A stretch of 64,000 nucleotides of DNA from UBA6022 sp036382575 (GCA_036382575.1 DASVHL010000033.1:8465-72464), one strand, 5' to 3'; positions 34,093-42,913 are shown, counted from the stretch's first letter. The notes: generated from the letters alone by a model not told the origin. A program made the numbers and translations.

Positions 34093-34126
34093 CCGTATCC
34101 CTGAAGGTTCAGGAGCTATGATACGG
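34093..34126 (-). promoter_or_regulatory. Structured 5' leader of rpsB
   Basis: In the transcript, CCGTATC (34126-34120) pairs with GATACGG (34099-34093). Inside it CCTGAA (34113-34108) pairs with TTCAGG (34105-34100) across a 2-nt loop. A six-base one-sided bulge (atagct) separates the two helices. The element sits in the 85-nt leader about 27 nt before the rpsB ATG. Autogenous control by S2 through leader RNA is known in other bacteria; here it is an inference. Confidence 0.6.
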
Positions 34127-34155
34127 ATTGTGTCATTAAAAATTGTTACCTCCGT

Positions 34156-34184
34156 AGTATAGCGTATTCTCACCCCTTTGACAA
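34156..34184 (-). promoter_or_regulatory. Promoter of rpsB-tsf
   Basis: TTGTCA (34179-34184) and TATACT (34156-34161) on the minus strand, spaced 17 nt. Its -35 overlaps the -35 of the divergent rpmE promoter by five bases. Confidence 0.8.
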
Positions 34185-34206
34185 TCCCCGTTAGATCGGC
34201 TATACT
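34178..34206 (+). promoter_or_regulatory. Promoter of rpmE, near-leaderless
   Basis: Consensus TTGACA (34178-34183), 17-nt spacer and TATACT (34201-34206). Only 9 nt lie between the -10 and the rpmE ATG, with no Shine-Dalgarno. Confidence 0.85.
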
Positions 34207-34215
34207 AGTTCAGAT

Positions 34216-34536
34216 ATGAAAAGCAGTATACACCCAACAACATACCGTCCCGTCGTATTTAGCGATGACGTGGCTGGGTTTGCCTTTTTGACACAGTCAA
34301 CAGCGCAGACAACCGACACAATTAAATGGGAAGATGGCAACGAATACCCACTCGTTAAAGTCCACATCTCATCGGCTTCTCACCCGTTCTTTACTGGTGA
34401 AGAGCGTATCATCGACACCGAAGGTCGTGTCGACCGCTTTAAGGCTAAATTTGCAGCTGCAGAAGCTCGCAAAGAAGCACTTACAAGCAAAGCTAAAAAA
34501 GCCGCTGCGCAAAAAGCTGCAAAAGCAGACAAATAG
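34216..34536 (+). CDS. rpmE: Ribosomal protein bL31, type B
   Basis: A 106-residue protein. It matches the zinc-free (C-minus) bL31 type: MKSSIHPTTYRPVVF at the start and SSASHPFFTGEERIIDTEGRVD in the core, without the CxxC of the zinc form. A 30-residue Lys/Ala-rich tail follows. bL31 bridges the ribosomal subunits. The gene is monocistronic, with a near-consensus promoter and a strong terminator. Confidence 0.93.
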   Translation: MKSSIHPTTYRPVVFSDDVAGFAFLTQSTAQTTDTIKWEDGNEYPLVKVHISSASHPFFTGEERIIDTEGRVDRFKAKFAAAEARKEALTSKAKKAAAQKAAKADK

Positions 34537-34550
34537 CGCCGCTACAAAAA

Positions 34551-34580
34551 AGAGACTGCCCTTTAGCGGTCTCTTTTTTG
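34551..34580 (+). terminator. Terminator of rpmE
   Basis: AGAGACTGC (34551-34559) and GCGGTCTCT (34566-34574) pair with one wobble and a 6-nt loop, followed by TTTTTG. A run of A precedes the stem. Confidence 0.88.
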
Positions 34581-34616
34581 TTATACTAAAGACAACAACC
34601 TAATACGAGGAAATCT

Positions 34617-34952
34617 ATGGAATCACCGCAAACCGATCAACCCGCTTTCGTACCAGCACAGACTGCTGCTCCTGCTGACGCGATCGTTAAAAGTAATCGT
34701 AAGCGTACCGTTCTTGCTTTGTGGCTCATGATCGGTCCGACCGCCCTAATCATCGTCTCAATCATATTGTACGCCGTAGCGAATTTCATAACGAGTCAGG
34801 TAGCTCCCGAGAGCGGTGAGCTATTTGCCGAGCCAACAGTTGGCAGTGCTATCGTAAATATTATTCTATTTATCATCGGCGCCATTTCAGTTATTACCTG
34901 GCTACCCGGATTGATCACTGGTATCGTTCTCCTCGCAACTAAAAAGAAATAA
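34617..34952 (+). CDS. Small two-TM hypothetical membrane protein
   Basis: A 111-residue protein with a Pro/Ala/Gln-rich cytoplasmic start and two membrane segments (about residues 32-57 and 75-105), ending in a basic TKKK tail. The pattern is common in CPR genomes but has no known function. GAGGAA precedes the ATG and it lies 8 nt before prfA, so they may be co-transcribed. Confidence 0.6.
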   Translation: MESPQTDQPAFVPAQTAAPADAIVKSNRKRTVLALWLMIGPTALIIVSIILYAVANFITSQVAPESGELFAEPTVGSAIVNIILFIIGAISVITWLPGLITGIVLLATKKK

Positions 34953-34960
34953 ACTATATT

Positions 34961-36031
34961 ATGCCAAAGATTAGCCTCAATATTAACGAACTCAGTGCCG
35001 AAAAAGCCGCGCTGGCTGACTTCTTGGCATCTCCAGATGCCTATGCTGATACGGATTTCAGCAGCAAAAACAAACGTTTCACTGAACTTGAAGCAATTAT
35101 TGAAAAAGCTACCCTGCGTCAGACCTTTGAAGGTCAATTAGCTGAGGCAAAAGAGCTTTCGTCGGGCGGTGACGAACTGGCTGAGCTCGCCAAGATAGAA
35201 GCCAACGAAATCGAGACACGCCTGGCTGAGCTCGAAGACGAACTATTCATTATGTTGGCACCAAAAGATCCAAATGACGAAAAGAACGTTATTATCGAAA
35301 TTCGTGCCGGTGCCGGTGGTGACGAAGCTAGTTTATTTGCCGCTGAACTGTATCGCATGTATCTGCGCTACTGCGAAACACATAACCTCAAAACTGAGCA
35401 GCTATCTGAAAGTGCCAACGATACCGGTGGCTATAAAGAAGTCGTCTTTAGTGTTAGCGGCGATGCCCCATATGCAAAATTAAAATTTGAGTCTGGCGTA
35501 CACCGTGTTCAACGTGTCCCAGCGACCGAGTCTCAAGGTCGTATTCACACTAGTACCGTGACCGTTGCCGTCCTACCAGAAGCCCAAGAGACTGATATTG
35601 AAATCAACGCCAATGAACTAAAGATTGACGTGTACCGCGCCGGTGGTCATGGCGGCCAGTCAGTTAACACAACCGATAGTGCCGTGCGCATCACCCACCT
35701 TCCAACTGGGCTGGTTGTTACTAACCAGGATGAAAAATCTCAGATTAAAAACAAAGAAAAAGCCATGAGTGTTCTACGTTCACGTTTGCTTCAGGCAAAG
35801 ATCGATGAAGAGCAGACAAAGCTAGCCGCTGAACGCCGCAGTCTTATCGGTAGTGGTGATCGTAGCGAAAAAATCCGTACCTACAACTTCCCACAAGACC
35901 GTATTACCGATCACCGCATCGGCTATTCTCGTAGCAGTATTCCTTCGGCCTTGAACGGATCCATTGACGATTTAATCGAGCACCTACAGGCTTATGAGCG
36001 CGAACTTGCCGCAGCAAACGCCAGCAATTAA
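34961..36031 (+). CDS. prfA: Peptide chain release factor 1
   Basis: A 356-residue class I release factor. The PAT motif at residues 187-189 marks RF1, which reads UAA and UAG. GGQ is at 231-233. It is followed, with a 38-nt overlap, by prmC, whose product methylates the GGQ glutamine. No Shine-Dalgarno is evident before the ATG. Confidence 0.96.
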   Translation: MPKISLNINELSAEKAALADFLASPDAYADTDFSSKNKRFTELEAIIEKATLRQTFEGQLAEAKELSSGGDELAELAKIEANEIETRLAELEDELFIMLAPKDPNDEKNVIIEIRAGAGGDEASLFAAELYRMYLRYCETHNLKTEQLSESANDTGGYKEVVFSVSGDAPYAKLKFESGVHRVQRVPATESQGRIHTSTVTVAVLPEAQETDIEINANELKIDVYRAGGHGGQSVNTTDSAVRITHLPTGLVVTNQDEKSQIKNKEKAMSVLRSRLLQAKIDEEQTKLAAERRSLIGSGDRSEKIRTYNFPQDRITDHRIGYSRSSIPSALNGSIDDLIEHLQAYERELAAANASN

Positions 36032-36848
36032 AGACTGGCTACGTCGTGCAGTCGCCGAATTAGTGGCGGCCGAGATTCCTTCTGCAAAGTTAGATGCCGA
36101 AATCATTCTGGCACATACACTGCGTCGAAGTCGAACATATCTGCATGCTCACGACGATGAGGAGCTTTCTCTGCGTGACCAAGAAATTGCCGATGCTCGC
36201 CTACGACTTCGTCTCGATCGCATCCCTATCGCCTATATCGTTGGCCATAAAGAGTTCTACGGCCGATTATTTCATGTCACGCCCGCGACACTCATTCCTC
36301 GACCTGAATCCGAAGTTATGATCACCCTCCTAAAAGAGTACGCCGCCCAGACGAAACTTGATTTACACAAGACTATCGAAAGGCTTGTTGATGTCGGCAC
36401 TGGCTCAGGATGTCTAGGTATCACTGCTAAACGTGAACTACCTGAACTAGATACCACCTTAATCGATGTGAGCCGTCACGCTTTAACTGTGGCCGAGACA
36501 AATGCTAAACGCCTCGAGGCCGAGGTGACGACACTTCGTAGTAACTTACTGTCCGATTACCCTTTTACTGCCAATTACATACTCGCTAATTTGCCCTATG
36601 TTGACGAATCGTGGCAGCGCTCGCCAGAAACAAATCATGAGCCAGCATTGGCTTTATTTGCTGATGACGATGGCTTAGCACTTATCAATAAGTTGATCGA
36701 TCAGGCACCTACGTACCTTGCTTCTAATGGCCTGCTGTTCCTTGAGGCTGACCCGCGCCAACATGCTGCAATTATACGGACCGCAAAAAATCGCGGCCTT
36801 ACCCATCAAGAAAGCCGCGATTTTATCGTTGTACTGCGTAAAAGCTAG
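35994..36848 (+). CDS. prmC: Release factor glutamine methyltransferase
   Basis: A 284-residue SAM-dependent enzyme that N5-methylates the GGQ glutamine of RF1 and RF2. The N-terminal helical substrate-binding domain precedes the catalytic domain with motif I LVDVGTGSGCLGI. The active-site tetrapeptide is NLPY, a variant of the usual NPPY, in ILANLPYVDESW. The last ten codons contain a bidirectional terminator hairpin (36787-36824). Its TAG stop shares the CTAG palindrome with the stop of the convergent HtrA gene. Confidence 0.92.
   Translation: MSANLPQQTPAIKDWLRRAVAELVAAEIPSAKLDAEIILAHTLRRSRTYLHAHDDEELSLRDQEIADARLRLRLDRIPIAYIVGHKEFYGRLFHVTPATLIPRPESEVMITLLKEYAAQTKLDLHKTIERLVDVGTGSGCLGITAKRELPELDTTLIDVSRHALTVAETNAKRLEAEVTTLRSNLLSDYPFTANYILANLPYVDESWQRSPETNHEPALALFADDDGLALINKLIDQAPTYLASNGLLFLEADPRQHAAIIRTAKNRGLTHQESRDFIVVLRKS
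36787..36824. terminator. Bidirectional terminator inside the prmC coding end
   Basis: AAAATCGCGGC (36787-36797) and GCCGCGATTTT (36814-36824) form a perfect 11-bp stem, extended inside by CTT/AAG. On the minus strand six T follow, ideal for ending the HtrA gene 20 nt after its stop. On the plus strand TTTTAT lies within prmC before its stop. Confidence 0.75.
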
Positions 36849-38080
36849 CTCTTAAACGATACTAGTGTCACATTAACGGTCATCGTTTCACTACCGCGTA
36901 GAACTGTCAGCTTAATCGTATCACCTGGCGCATATTCAGCCACCAAACTCGCAACACTCCCCCTGTCGCCAACTTCAATGTCACCGACCTTCGTGATAAT
37001 ATCCTTATCTTTTATACCAGCTTTAGCGGCTGGGCTATTGGCGGCAATGGCAGTTTTGTCTGTGCCGTTGTAGATATAGGCGCCTTTTTTGACCGACAGT
37101 TTGTAGTGTTCGGCAACATCAGCTGTAATTGGTACGTAATTAACCCCTAGATAAGCTCGTTGCACACCCTTGCCAGCTAGCACGCCTTTTAGAAGACCCT
37201 TGGTTGCACCAATAGGGATCGAGAAGCCGATACCTTGAGCGTCAGCAGCAATCGCCGTATTCAGGCCAATCACCTGACCATGCAGGTTTAGCAACGGACC
37301 ACCTGAGTTACCAGGATTAATAGCTGCATCAGTTTGGATTAAATCAGTCAAAGTCTCAACCGATTCACCCGCCTGTGCCGCTACTGGACGACCTGTCCCG
37401 GAAATAATACCGCTCGTGACAGTGTTTTGGTATTGGCCAAGTGAATTACCAATCGCAATCACCTTCTGGCCCACTCGGACTGACGTGGAATCACCTAGTT
37501 CTGCAGCCGGAAGATCTCGAACATTTGGAATACGCAAGAAAGCCACGTCGTTCAGTGGATCTGATCCGACAACCTGGACATCTTCGTAGGTTGTTCCGTC
37601 AGACAAAATGACACCAACTGTGCTTGCACCGTTAATAACATGCTTATTCGTCATGATATAGCCATCTTTACTGACAATAATACCCGTACCGGCGCCCTCT
37701 TCAGTTGAGCTTCCAAAATAATAATCACTCGCTTGAGATTGCGTAACTACAGATACAACGCTTGGTGATACTTTACTGACAACACTTGCCAAATTTTCTT
37801 CCTCGGGCGTAACAAGCGTATTGCCATCAGTTCCACTCGTAATACGTGAGGCCAAATCGCCGGTATTCTTTTGTCCAAGTGTCGCAAGCTGTGCCCCGCC
37901 AAATCCAGCAGCAAGCGCCAAGATAACAATTCCGCTAATCATAGCGATGCGGAGCCACAAACCGCGTGGAGCTTGACGGCGAACGGGCGGCGATGGTGGC
38001 GCATACGTTGGTTGCGGTTGATCACCTGTCACAACAGGAGGTAGCGAGTGGTTTGTTGGCGAATTTGGTGATTGGTTCAT
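36845..38080 (-). CDS. HtrA/DegP-like trypsin-type serine protease with PDZ domain
   Basis: A 411-residue membrane-anchored protease. A Pro-rich cytoplasmic tail precedes a membrane segment at about residues 43-65. The protease domain has histidine in TNKHVINGAS, aspartate in DPLNDVAFLRI and serine in NPGNSGGPLLN. One PDZ domain (about 315-405) follows. HtrA proteases degrade misfolded exported proteins. Two ATGs (38086, 38080) lie near AGGAG; the second has the better 7-nt spacing. Transcription ends in the prmC hairpin. Confidence 0.92.
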   Translation of the reverse strand: MNQSPNSPTNHSLPPVVTGDQPQPTYAPPSPPVRRQAPRGLWLRIAMISGIVILALAAGFGGAQLATLGQKNTGDLASRITSGTDGNTLVTPEEENLASVVSKVSPSVVSVVTQSQASDYYFGSSTEEGAGTGIIVSKDGYIMTNKHVINGASTVGVILSDGTTYEDVQVVGSDPLNDVAFLRIPNVRDLPAAELGDSTSVRVGQKVIAIGNSLGQYQNTVTSGIISGTGRPVAAQAGESVETLTDLIQTDAAINPGNSGGPLLNLHGQVIGLNTAIAADAQGIGFSIPIGATKGLLKGVLAGKGVQRAYLGVNYVPITADVAEHYKLSVKKGAYIYNGTDKTAIAANSPAAKAGIKDKDIITKVGDIEVGDRGSVASLVAEYAPGDTIKLTVLRGSETMTVNVTLVSFKS

Positions 38081-38125
38081 GTTCATTCTCCTACGTTAAT
38101 GGGTTTGCCTGATAAATTCCTGAAA

Positions 38126-38905
38126 CTAAATAACACCGTTAGTGATCGTATTAAAGAACACGATCAAGAGCAGAATCACACTCACAGATAGCAGTGCTGG
38201 CATGATCACGTCACTCGAACGGACACTGCCGTGCTTTTCGTAACTAACATACGCTCGCTCGGCAACAAAACTAATTCCAAGCGCAATCAGAGCCGCTTGT
38301 GTCAATTGGATATCACCCACGCCCGGTAAAGCATAGGCAAACGCCCAGTGATACGTCAACCAACCGATTTCAGCGAAGAGTAAGCCCCATACAAGACTAT
38401 AGAACGAAGTGTGAGGTTCATCGTAGCTACTAAGTACGTGCCGAGCAGCACTGTACCCGATTAGCCACATCATTATAACAGGGACAGTTGCAATCCAGTC
38501 GTATGACACAATCATTAGCGCACTCACCCCAAGGAAGATTGCCGCACCCGCCTGTACCGCCATAAAGGTTCGCTTTGATTTTGGCTTTATGTAAAGAAGC
38601 CAGACAATGTACAAAATAGTTATCAGCAGCTGCGCTGTGAACGCGCCAGTTGCTGAATACAACAGAACAACGACACTCAAGCTGACAATTAAATCAACAA
38701 GATTCGTCTGAATGTTTGCAAACCAATAACGTGGGCGGACCGCCAAGATGCGCCATTTACTAAGGAGTACAAGAGCAAATGCCGGTAGCGGTGAGCTTGT
38801 CGCTGATACAACAATCAGCAATGTCACTGCCAAGGCAACATTTAAGCCAACATAGATAAGTTCACTGACGAGTGAACGACGTTTAGATGATTTTAGAAAC
38901 TCCAT
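38126..38905 (-). CDS. Polytopic hypothetical membrane protein
   Basis: A 259-residue protein with about eight hydrophobic segments and a short basic start. No transporter or enzyme motif is recognised; PRYWFANIQTNLVDLIV and YSAARHVLSSYDEPHTS are the most polar loops. The ATG at 38905 is supported by AGGGAAG; a longer frame would overlap the LCP gene. It lies directly downstream of the LCP gene and may serve envelope assembly. Confidence 0.65.
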   Translation of the reverse strand: MEFLKSSKRRSLVSELIYVGLNVALAVTLLIVVSATSSPLPAFALVLLSKWRILAVRPRYWFANIQTNLVDLIVSLSVVVLLYSATGAFTAQLLITILYIVWLLYIKPKSKRTFMAVQAGAAIFLGVSALMIVSYDWIATVPVIMMWLIGYSAARHVLSSYDEPHTSFYSLVWGLLFAEIGWLTYHWAFAYALPGVGDIQLTQAALIALGISFVAERAYVSYEKHGSVRSSDVIMPALLSVSVILLLIVFFNTITNGVI

Positions 38906-38930
38906 GATCTTCCCTATTATAGCACTTCTG

Positions 38931-40571
38931 CTATTGCGCTGAACGATCTTTACCAAAGATAATCACAAAGTTCGTACCAGCACTCACTGTGACTGGAGGG
39001 GCTGTCGTTTTGACTTCGACGCCAAACGCCGATTTCAGCTTCGCTTTAGTGCCTGTCATACCTGTGCCAACTTGATAAATTTCAATATCAGCATATTTTG
39101 CCTCTGGTGCATTATCGATATCACTCACGATAAAGCCTGCTTCGGTCAACTTGTCAGCTTCTGTCTGCGCAACACCAGTCACTCCAGAGCCATTCAGGAC
39201 AACGACCTTAGCACCTTCACGCGTCACCGGATCGGTGCTCAATTTTTGCTTAAGGAAACTGCGAATGCCACTATAGTTAAAGATACCAGCCGACGGCATC
39301 ACCACACTAGCTCCGTTGTATGGACCACTCGTCACCACTGCATCATCACCGTCGAATAGACTGAGTGATGTAATACTAGCAACTGGGATATCCGTACCAA
39401 GTTGCATCAATGTGCGAATCTCGTTCGTTTCAAAGTTGGTACGTAGGTTATTACCCAGGCTATCGATCAGTCCGGTTACCTTACCTAGGTCGGTCAACGT
39501 ACCAGTACTCACCGCTTTTTCTTTCAGTGCAATGATAATTTTCTGCTGATTTTTCTCGCGGTCAAAGTTAGAGTTGCCAAGACCATAGGTAGGTGCAATG
39601 TCACCACGCGCCATAGCTAGATACAATGCATGCTCACCATCAAGGTGATGAACGCCGTTATCGTATTTCACCAAGAAACAATTGTAGTTACAGCGCCAGT
39701 CAAAGTTGCGATCAAAGACACCTGGGTCGCCATTGCTGCCCTGAATATCAACATCTACACCACCGACAGCGTTCACTGCATCTTTAATGACTGTGTTATT
39801 AACATGAACACCATACTGAATATCCATACCGAAAATATCACCAACAAACTTCTGCGTCTTTGTCAGACGCTCTTGTTCTGCCTCGGGGGTAGTATAGTCT
39901 TCGTTCACACAGTTAAAGTATTCGTTAATCTTTCCCTGGTAGCCACTGTTACACGCCATACCGTACTGGACATACAAATCACGTGGAATACTAAACATCG
40001 ACGCCGCTTTACTCTTTTGATCAATACTGACAATCATCATTGAGTCGGTCAAGAATGCGCCACCATGCCCTGGATCATCTTCTGATGTACCAAGGATTAG
40101 GATATTACTTCGCCCGTTTGCGTCTTGCTTCAAAGGTTCGCTCTGAACGAGTCCTAGAATATTACCCTTAAAGATGTTGCCACTGGCACGTAGTGTCTTG
40201 TACGCTAACCATCCACCGACAGCAGCCAGCAACACAACGATCGCAATAATCACCCACTTCGTAACGCGGCGTTTCTTAAGCTTAGTGTCGGTGCGACGCT
40301 TTTTTCCAAATGGCCATCGTCGTTTTTTAACCGGCTCGACATTTGTTGCTGGAATACTATTTAACGACTCGGTAATATCACGACGACTCAAGCCGAGGTT
40401 ACTCTGCTGCAAACCTGCTGCACTGACATTTGATGGTCGCTCCAGACCACGAGCTGGCGCTGGTGCCGCAGGGCGACGATTAACATTAGCTTGGCCTGGG
40501 TGACGCTCACCCAATCGGCTATCAGCTCGGCGTGGAATAAATCCGTCGATTGAAGGTTTCTGTGGTTTCAT
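38931..40571 (-). CDS. LytR-CpsA-Psr (LCP) family wall polymer ligase
   Basis: A 546-residue protein. A long Pro/Arg-rich cytoplasmic region (1-105) is followed by a membrane segment (about 107-127) and the LCP domain. Conserved residues appear in LTDSMMIVSID, FSIPRDLYV and HLDGEHALYLAMARGD. The C-terminal LytR_C domain starts near KVVVLNGSGVTG. LCP enzymes transfer glycopolymers from undecaprenyl lipids to peptidoglycan in monoderm bacteria. The promoter is at 40584-40612 and lies 12 nt before the ATG. Confidence 0.92.
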   Translation of the reverse strand: MKPQKPSIDGFIPRRADSRLGERHPGQANVNRRPAAPAPARGLERPSNVSAAGLQQSNLGLSRRDITESLNSIPATNVEPVKKRRWPFGKKRRTDTKLKKRRVTKWVIIAIVVLLAAVGGWLAYKTLRASGNIFKGNILGLVQSEPLKQDANGRSNILILGTSEDDPGHGGAFLTDSMMIVSIDQKSKAASMFSIPRDLYVQYGMACNSGYQGKINEYFNCVNEDYTTPEAEQERLTKTQKFVGDIFGMDIQYGVHVNNTVIKDAVNAVGGVDVDIQGSNGDPGVFDRNFDWRCNYNCFLVKYDNGVHHLDGEHALYLAMARGDIAPTYGLGNSNFDREKNQQKIIIALKEKAVSTGTLTDLGKVTGLIDSLGNNLRTNFETNEIRTLMQLGTDIPVASITSLSLFDGDDAVVTSGPYNGASVVMPSAGIFNYSGIRSFLKQKLSTDPVTREGAKVVVLNGSGVTGVAQTEADKLTEAGFIVSDIDNAPEAKYADIEIYQVGTGMTGTKAKLKSAFGVEVKTTAPPVTVSAGTNFVIIFGKDRSAQ

Positions 40572-40583
40572 AAATCTGTATCT

Positions 40584-40612
40584 ACTATAAACGATTCCGG
40601 CCTATTTTTGAA
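40584..40612 (-). promoter_or_regulatory. Promoter of the LCP gene
   Basis: TTCAAA (40607-40612) and TATAGT (40584-40589) on the minus strand, 17-nt spacer, 12 nt before the ATG. Confidence 0.6.
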
Positions 40613-40659
40613 CTAAAAAACCATAAACAAGTTTGCTTTTATCTGACCCCTAATGCGTG

Positions 40660-40665
40660 TATAGT
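40660..40665 (+). promoter_or_regulatory. Leaderless -10 box of lepB
   Basis: TATAGT lies 7 nt before the lepB ATG, with no Shine-Dalgarno. The -35 region (TTTTAT) is weak. The rest of 40613-40659 shows nothing else. Confidence 0.5.
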
Positions 40666-40672
40666 AATAGTA

Positions 40673-41272
40673 ATGGAAGCTTCATTTATGCAACGGCACC
40701 CCTTCATTAAAGACACTCTCGGCATCTTTGTCTTTCTCGGATGTGTCCTTATTGGTACCGTTATTATCAACGCCTTTATTTTCCGCAGCTTCAATGTTGT
40801 CGGCCCTAGCATGGAAACAACCATGTACACTGGCGACCGCTTAATCGTCAACCGCCTCCCTGTCACATGGGCACAGCTACAAAACAAACCGTACGTTCCG
40901 GATCGTGGGCAGGTTATCGTCTTCAAGAATCCACATTATAATATCGGCACTGGCGACGAATATATCGTTAAGCGTGTCATTGCCTTTCCTGGTGAACGCG
41001 TCACAGTCAAAGATGGTGTCATGATGGTTTATAATGCCGAGCACCCCGAAGGCTTTAATCCCGACGATGCAAATCACGGGGAACCTGGCTCACCAACAAG
41101 TGGTGATGTCGACACGACTGTCACTGACGGCACATTATTTGTTGCTGGTGACCACCGCCAAGGTGAATACTCACTCGACTCACGTAGTGGTCTAGGATTA
41201 ATCCCGTATTACGATGTTGTTGGACCTGTCGGTCTTCGTGTTTATCCGTTTACAAAAATCCGAACGTTCTAG
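40673..41272 (+). CDS. lepB: Type I signal peptidase
   Basis: A 199-residue membrane protease with one N-terminal membrane segment (about 15-37). The catalytic serine is S46 in VGPSMETTM and the general-base lysine is K100 in YIVKRVIAFPGE. GDHRQGEYSLDSRSGLG is the conserved C-terminal box. It removes signal peptides from SecA-exported proteins. The gene converges on parB and shares its CTAG stop palindrome. Confidence 0.95.
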   Translation: MEASFMQRHPFIKDTLGIFVFLGCVLIGTVIINAFIFRSFNVVGPSMETTMYTGDRLIVNRLPVTWAQLQNKPYVPDRGQVIVFKNPHYNIGTGDEYIVKRVIAFPGERVTVKDGVMMVYNAEHPEGFNPDDANHGEPGSPTSGDVDTTVTDGTLFVAGDHRQGEYSLDSRSGLGLIPYYDVVGPVGLRVYPFTKIRTF

Positions 41273-42168
41273 TTCGATTGATCAAGTAATTTTTCGAGTC
41301 GCTTAAATTCGTCGTCGCTTTTGAAACGAATAATAATCTGGCCAGCACCTTTGGCATTGGTTTTAACGCTCACATCTGTCGCTAGACGCTTCACAAGACG
41401 TGCTGTCGTTTCTTTGTATGGTTGATCATCAATCTTAGGACGTGCCGCTGTATCGGCTGTTTTTGGAGCTTTTTTAAGCTGAACAATAAACTGTTCAATC
41501 TTGCGAGCACTCCACTCCTCTTTCAGAATTGTAGGTAATACCTCTTCGATAATAGCTGGGTCAAGATTTACTAGTGGTCGAGCTTGGCCCTCTCGTAGAC
41601 GACCATCCAGCAGCGCTTCGCGCACTGATTCTGGTAAACGTAGCAAACGTAGCGTGTTGCTCACCGCACTTACCGACTTACCGCCAACACGTTGGCCAAT
41701 CTGGTCAAGCGTGAGGTTAAATTGATCACGAAGTTTCAAGTAGGCCGTTGCTGTTTCGAGGACGTTTAGGTCTCGGCGTTGCAGATTTTCGATCAATGAC
41801 AGCTCAAGTTTATGCTGATTACTAAGCGTCCGCACCAAAGCAGGCATTTTATCAAGCCCTGCCATTTGCGCCGCGCGGTAACGACGTTCACCGGCAACGA
41901 TCTGATAGCCACCAGCTTTTGGTGTCACGACAATTGGCTGCAATATACCATGCTCCTTAATCGAAGCAGCTAATTCGTCTAATGCACCTTCGTCAAAATG
42001 ACGGCGTGGCTGATCTGGGTCGGCGGTAATTTCAGAGACCTTAATGTGACGAAGATCACTCACCTGGTCGTCCTGAGCAGCTGTAGGGTCAAATGACTCA
42101 TCCAACAATTCAGTTGGAATTAATGAATCAAAACTTCGTCCTAGACCTTTTTTAACCGACACGCTCAA
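41269..42168 (-). CDS. parB: Chromosome partitioning protein ParB
   Basis: A 299-residue protein. The N-terminal nuclease-like CTPase domain has the arginine-rich GERRYRAAQMAG box and LIENLQRRDLN. A helix-turn-helix (QIGQRVGGKSVSAVSNTLRLL) would bind parS, and a C-terminal dimerisation domain follows. The start is GTG at 42168 with AAGGAGG inside the parA end. I found no parS-like 16-mer in the window. Confidence 0.95.
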   Translation of the reverse strand: MSVSVKKGLGRSFDSLIPTELLDESFDPTAAQDDQVSDLRHIKVSEITADPDQPRRHFDEGALDELAASIKEHGILQPIVVTPKAGGYQIVAGERRYRAAQMAGLDKMPALVRTLSNQHKLELSLIENLQRRDLNVLETATAYLKLRDQFNLTLDQIGQRVGGKSVSAVSNTLRLLRLPESVREALLDGRLREGQARPLVNLDPAIIEEVLPTILKEEWSARKIEQFIVQLKKAPKTADTAARPKIDDQPYKETTARLVKRLATDVSVKTNAKGAGQIIIRFKSDDEFKRLEKLLDQSN

Positions 42169-42913
42169 TTACCTCCTTGGTGACTGCTTTATAGGCACGG
42201 GCACCCTTAGAAAACTTGTCATATACACCGACCGGCAGTCCATGGCTTGGCGCTTCCGCCAAACGAATATTACGCGGGATAACCGTCTTGAACACCTTAC
42301 CCGGAAAGTGTTTCTTAATCTCTTCATGGACCTGACCGCTCAGTGTCGTGCGACCATCAACCATAGTTGGCAATACACCGATCAAATCAAGTGTTGGGTT
42401 CATACTCTTGCGGATCAGTTTCATCGTCTCTAGCAGTTGCCCAAGACCTTCAAGCGCATAAAATTCAGCCTGGACTGGCAACAATACATAACGTGCGGCG
42501 ATTAAGCCGTTGACCGTCAAGAGACTAAGGCTCGGCGGACTATCAATAATCACAAAATCATAATTTGGCGTGCTATCAATGGCATTCTTTAAACGCGTAA
42601 AACGACGGTTCGCCTGTGCAAGCTCAACTTCCGTGTTGGCAAGATGTGACGTTGCTGGAGCGATAAATAAATTCTTATGATCGGTCGGCAAAATAACGTC
42701 GACCAATTGTTTGGTCTCTAGAATTACATCTGTCATTGTGCCTTCAAGCAGTTGCTTATCAATACCAAGACCACTTGAGGCATTGCCCTGTGGATCAAAA
42801 TCAACAAGCAAGGTCTTCTTGCCCATTTTTGCCAAATAATAGGCAATATTAACGGCACTCGTCGTCTTGCCTACACCACCTTTTTGATTTGTTACTGAGA
42901 TGACAGTCGTCAC
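42152..42913 (-). CDS. parA: Chromosome partitioning ATPase ParA (Soj)
   Basis: A 253-residue deviant Walker ATPase: KGGVGKTTSAVNIA at the start, DFDPQGNASSGLG and VIIDSPPSLSLLT. It forms nucleotide-dependent dimers on DNA and moves ParB-bound origins. The start is GTG at 42913. AGGGAAG is upstream and an extended -10 box lies at 42943. It overlaps parB by 17 nt. Confidence 0.95.
   Translation of the reverse strand: MTTVISVTNQKGGVGKTTSAVNIAYYLAKMGKKTLLVDFDPQGNASSGLGIDKQLLEGTMTDVILETKQLVDVILPTDHKNLFIAPATSHLANTEVELAQANRRFTRLKNAIDSTPNYDFVIIDSPPSLSLLTVNGLIAARYVLLPVQAEFYALEGLGQLLETMKLIRKSMNPTLDLIGVLPTMVDGRTTLSGQVHEEIKKHFPGKVFKTVIPRNIRLAEAPSHGLPVGVYDKFSKGARAYKAVTKEVIERVG

Noticed and set aside
41269..42913. 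parS site and replication origin near parAB
   Set aside because: No TGTTTCACGTGAAACA-like palindrome or DnaA-box cluster was seen in the window, so no origin is called.
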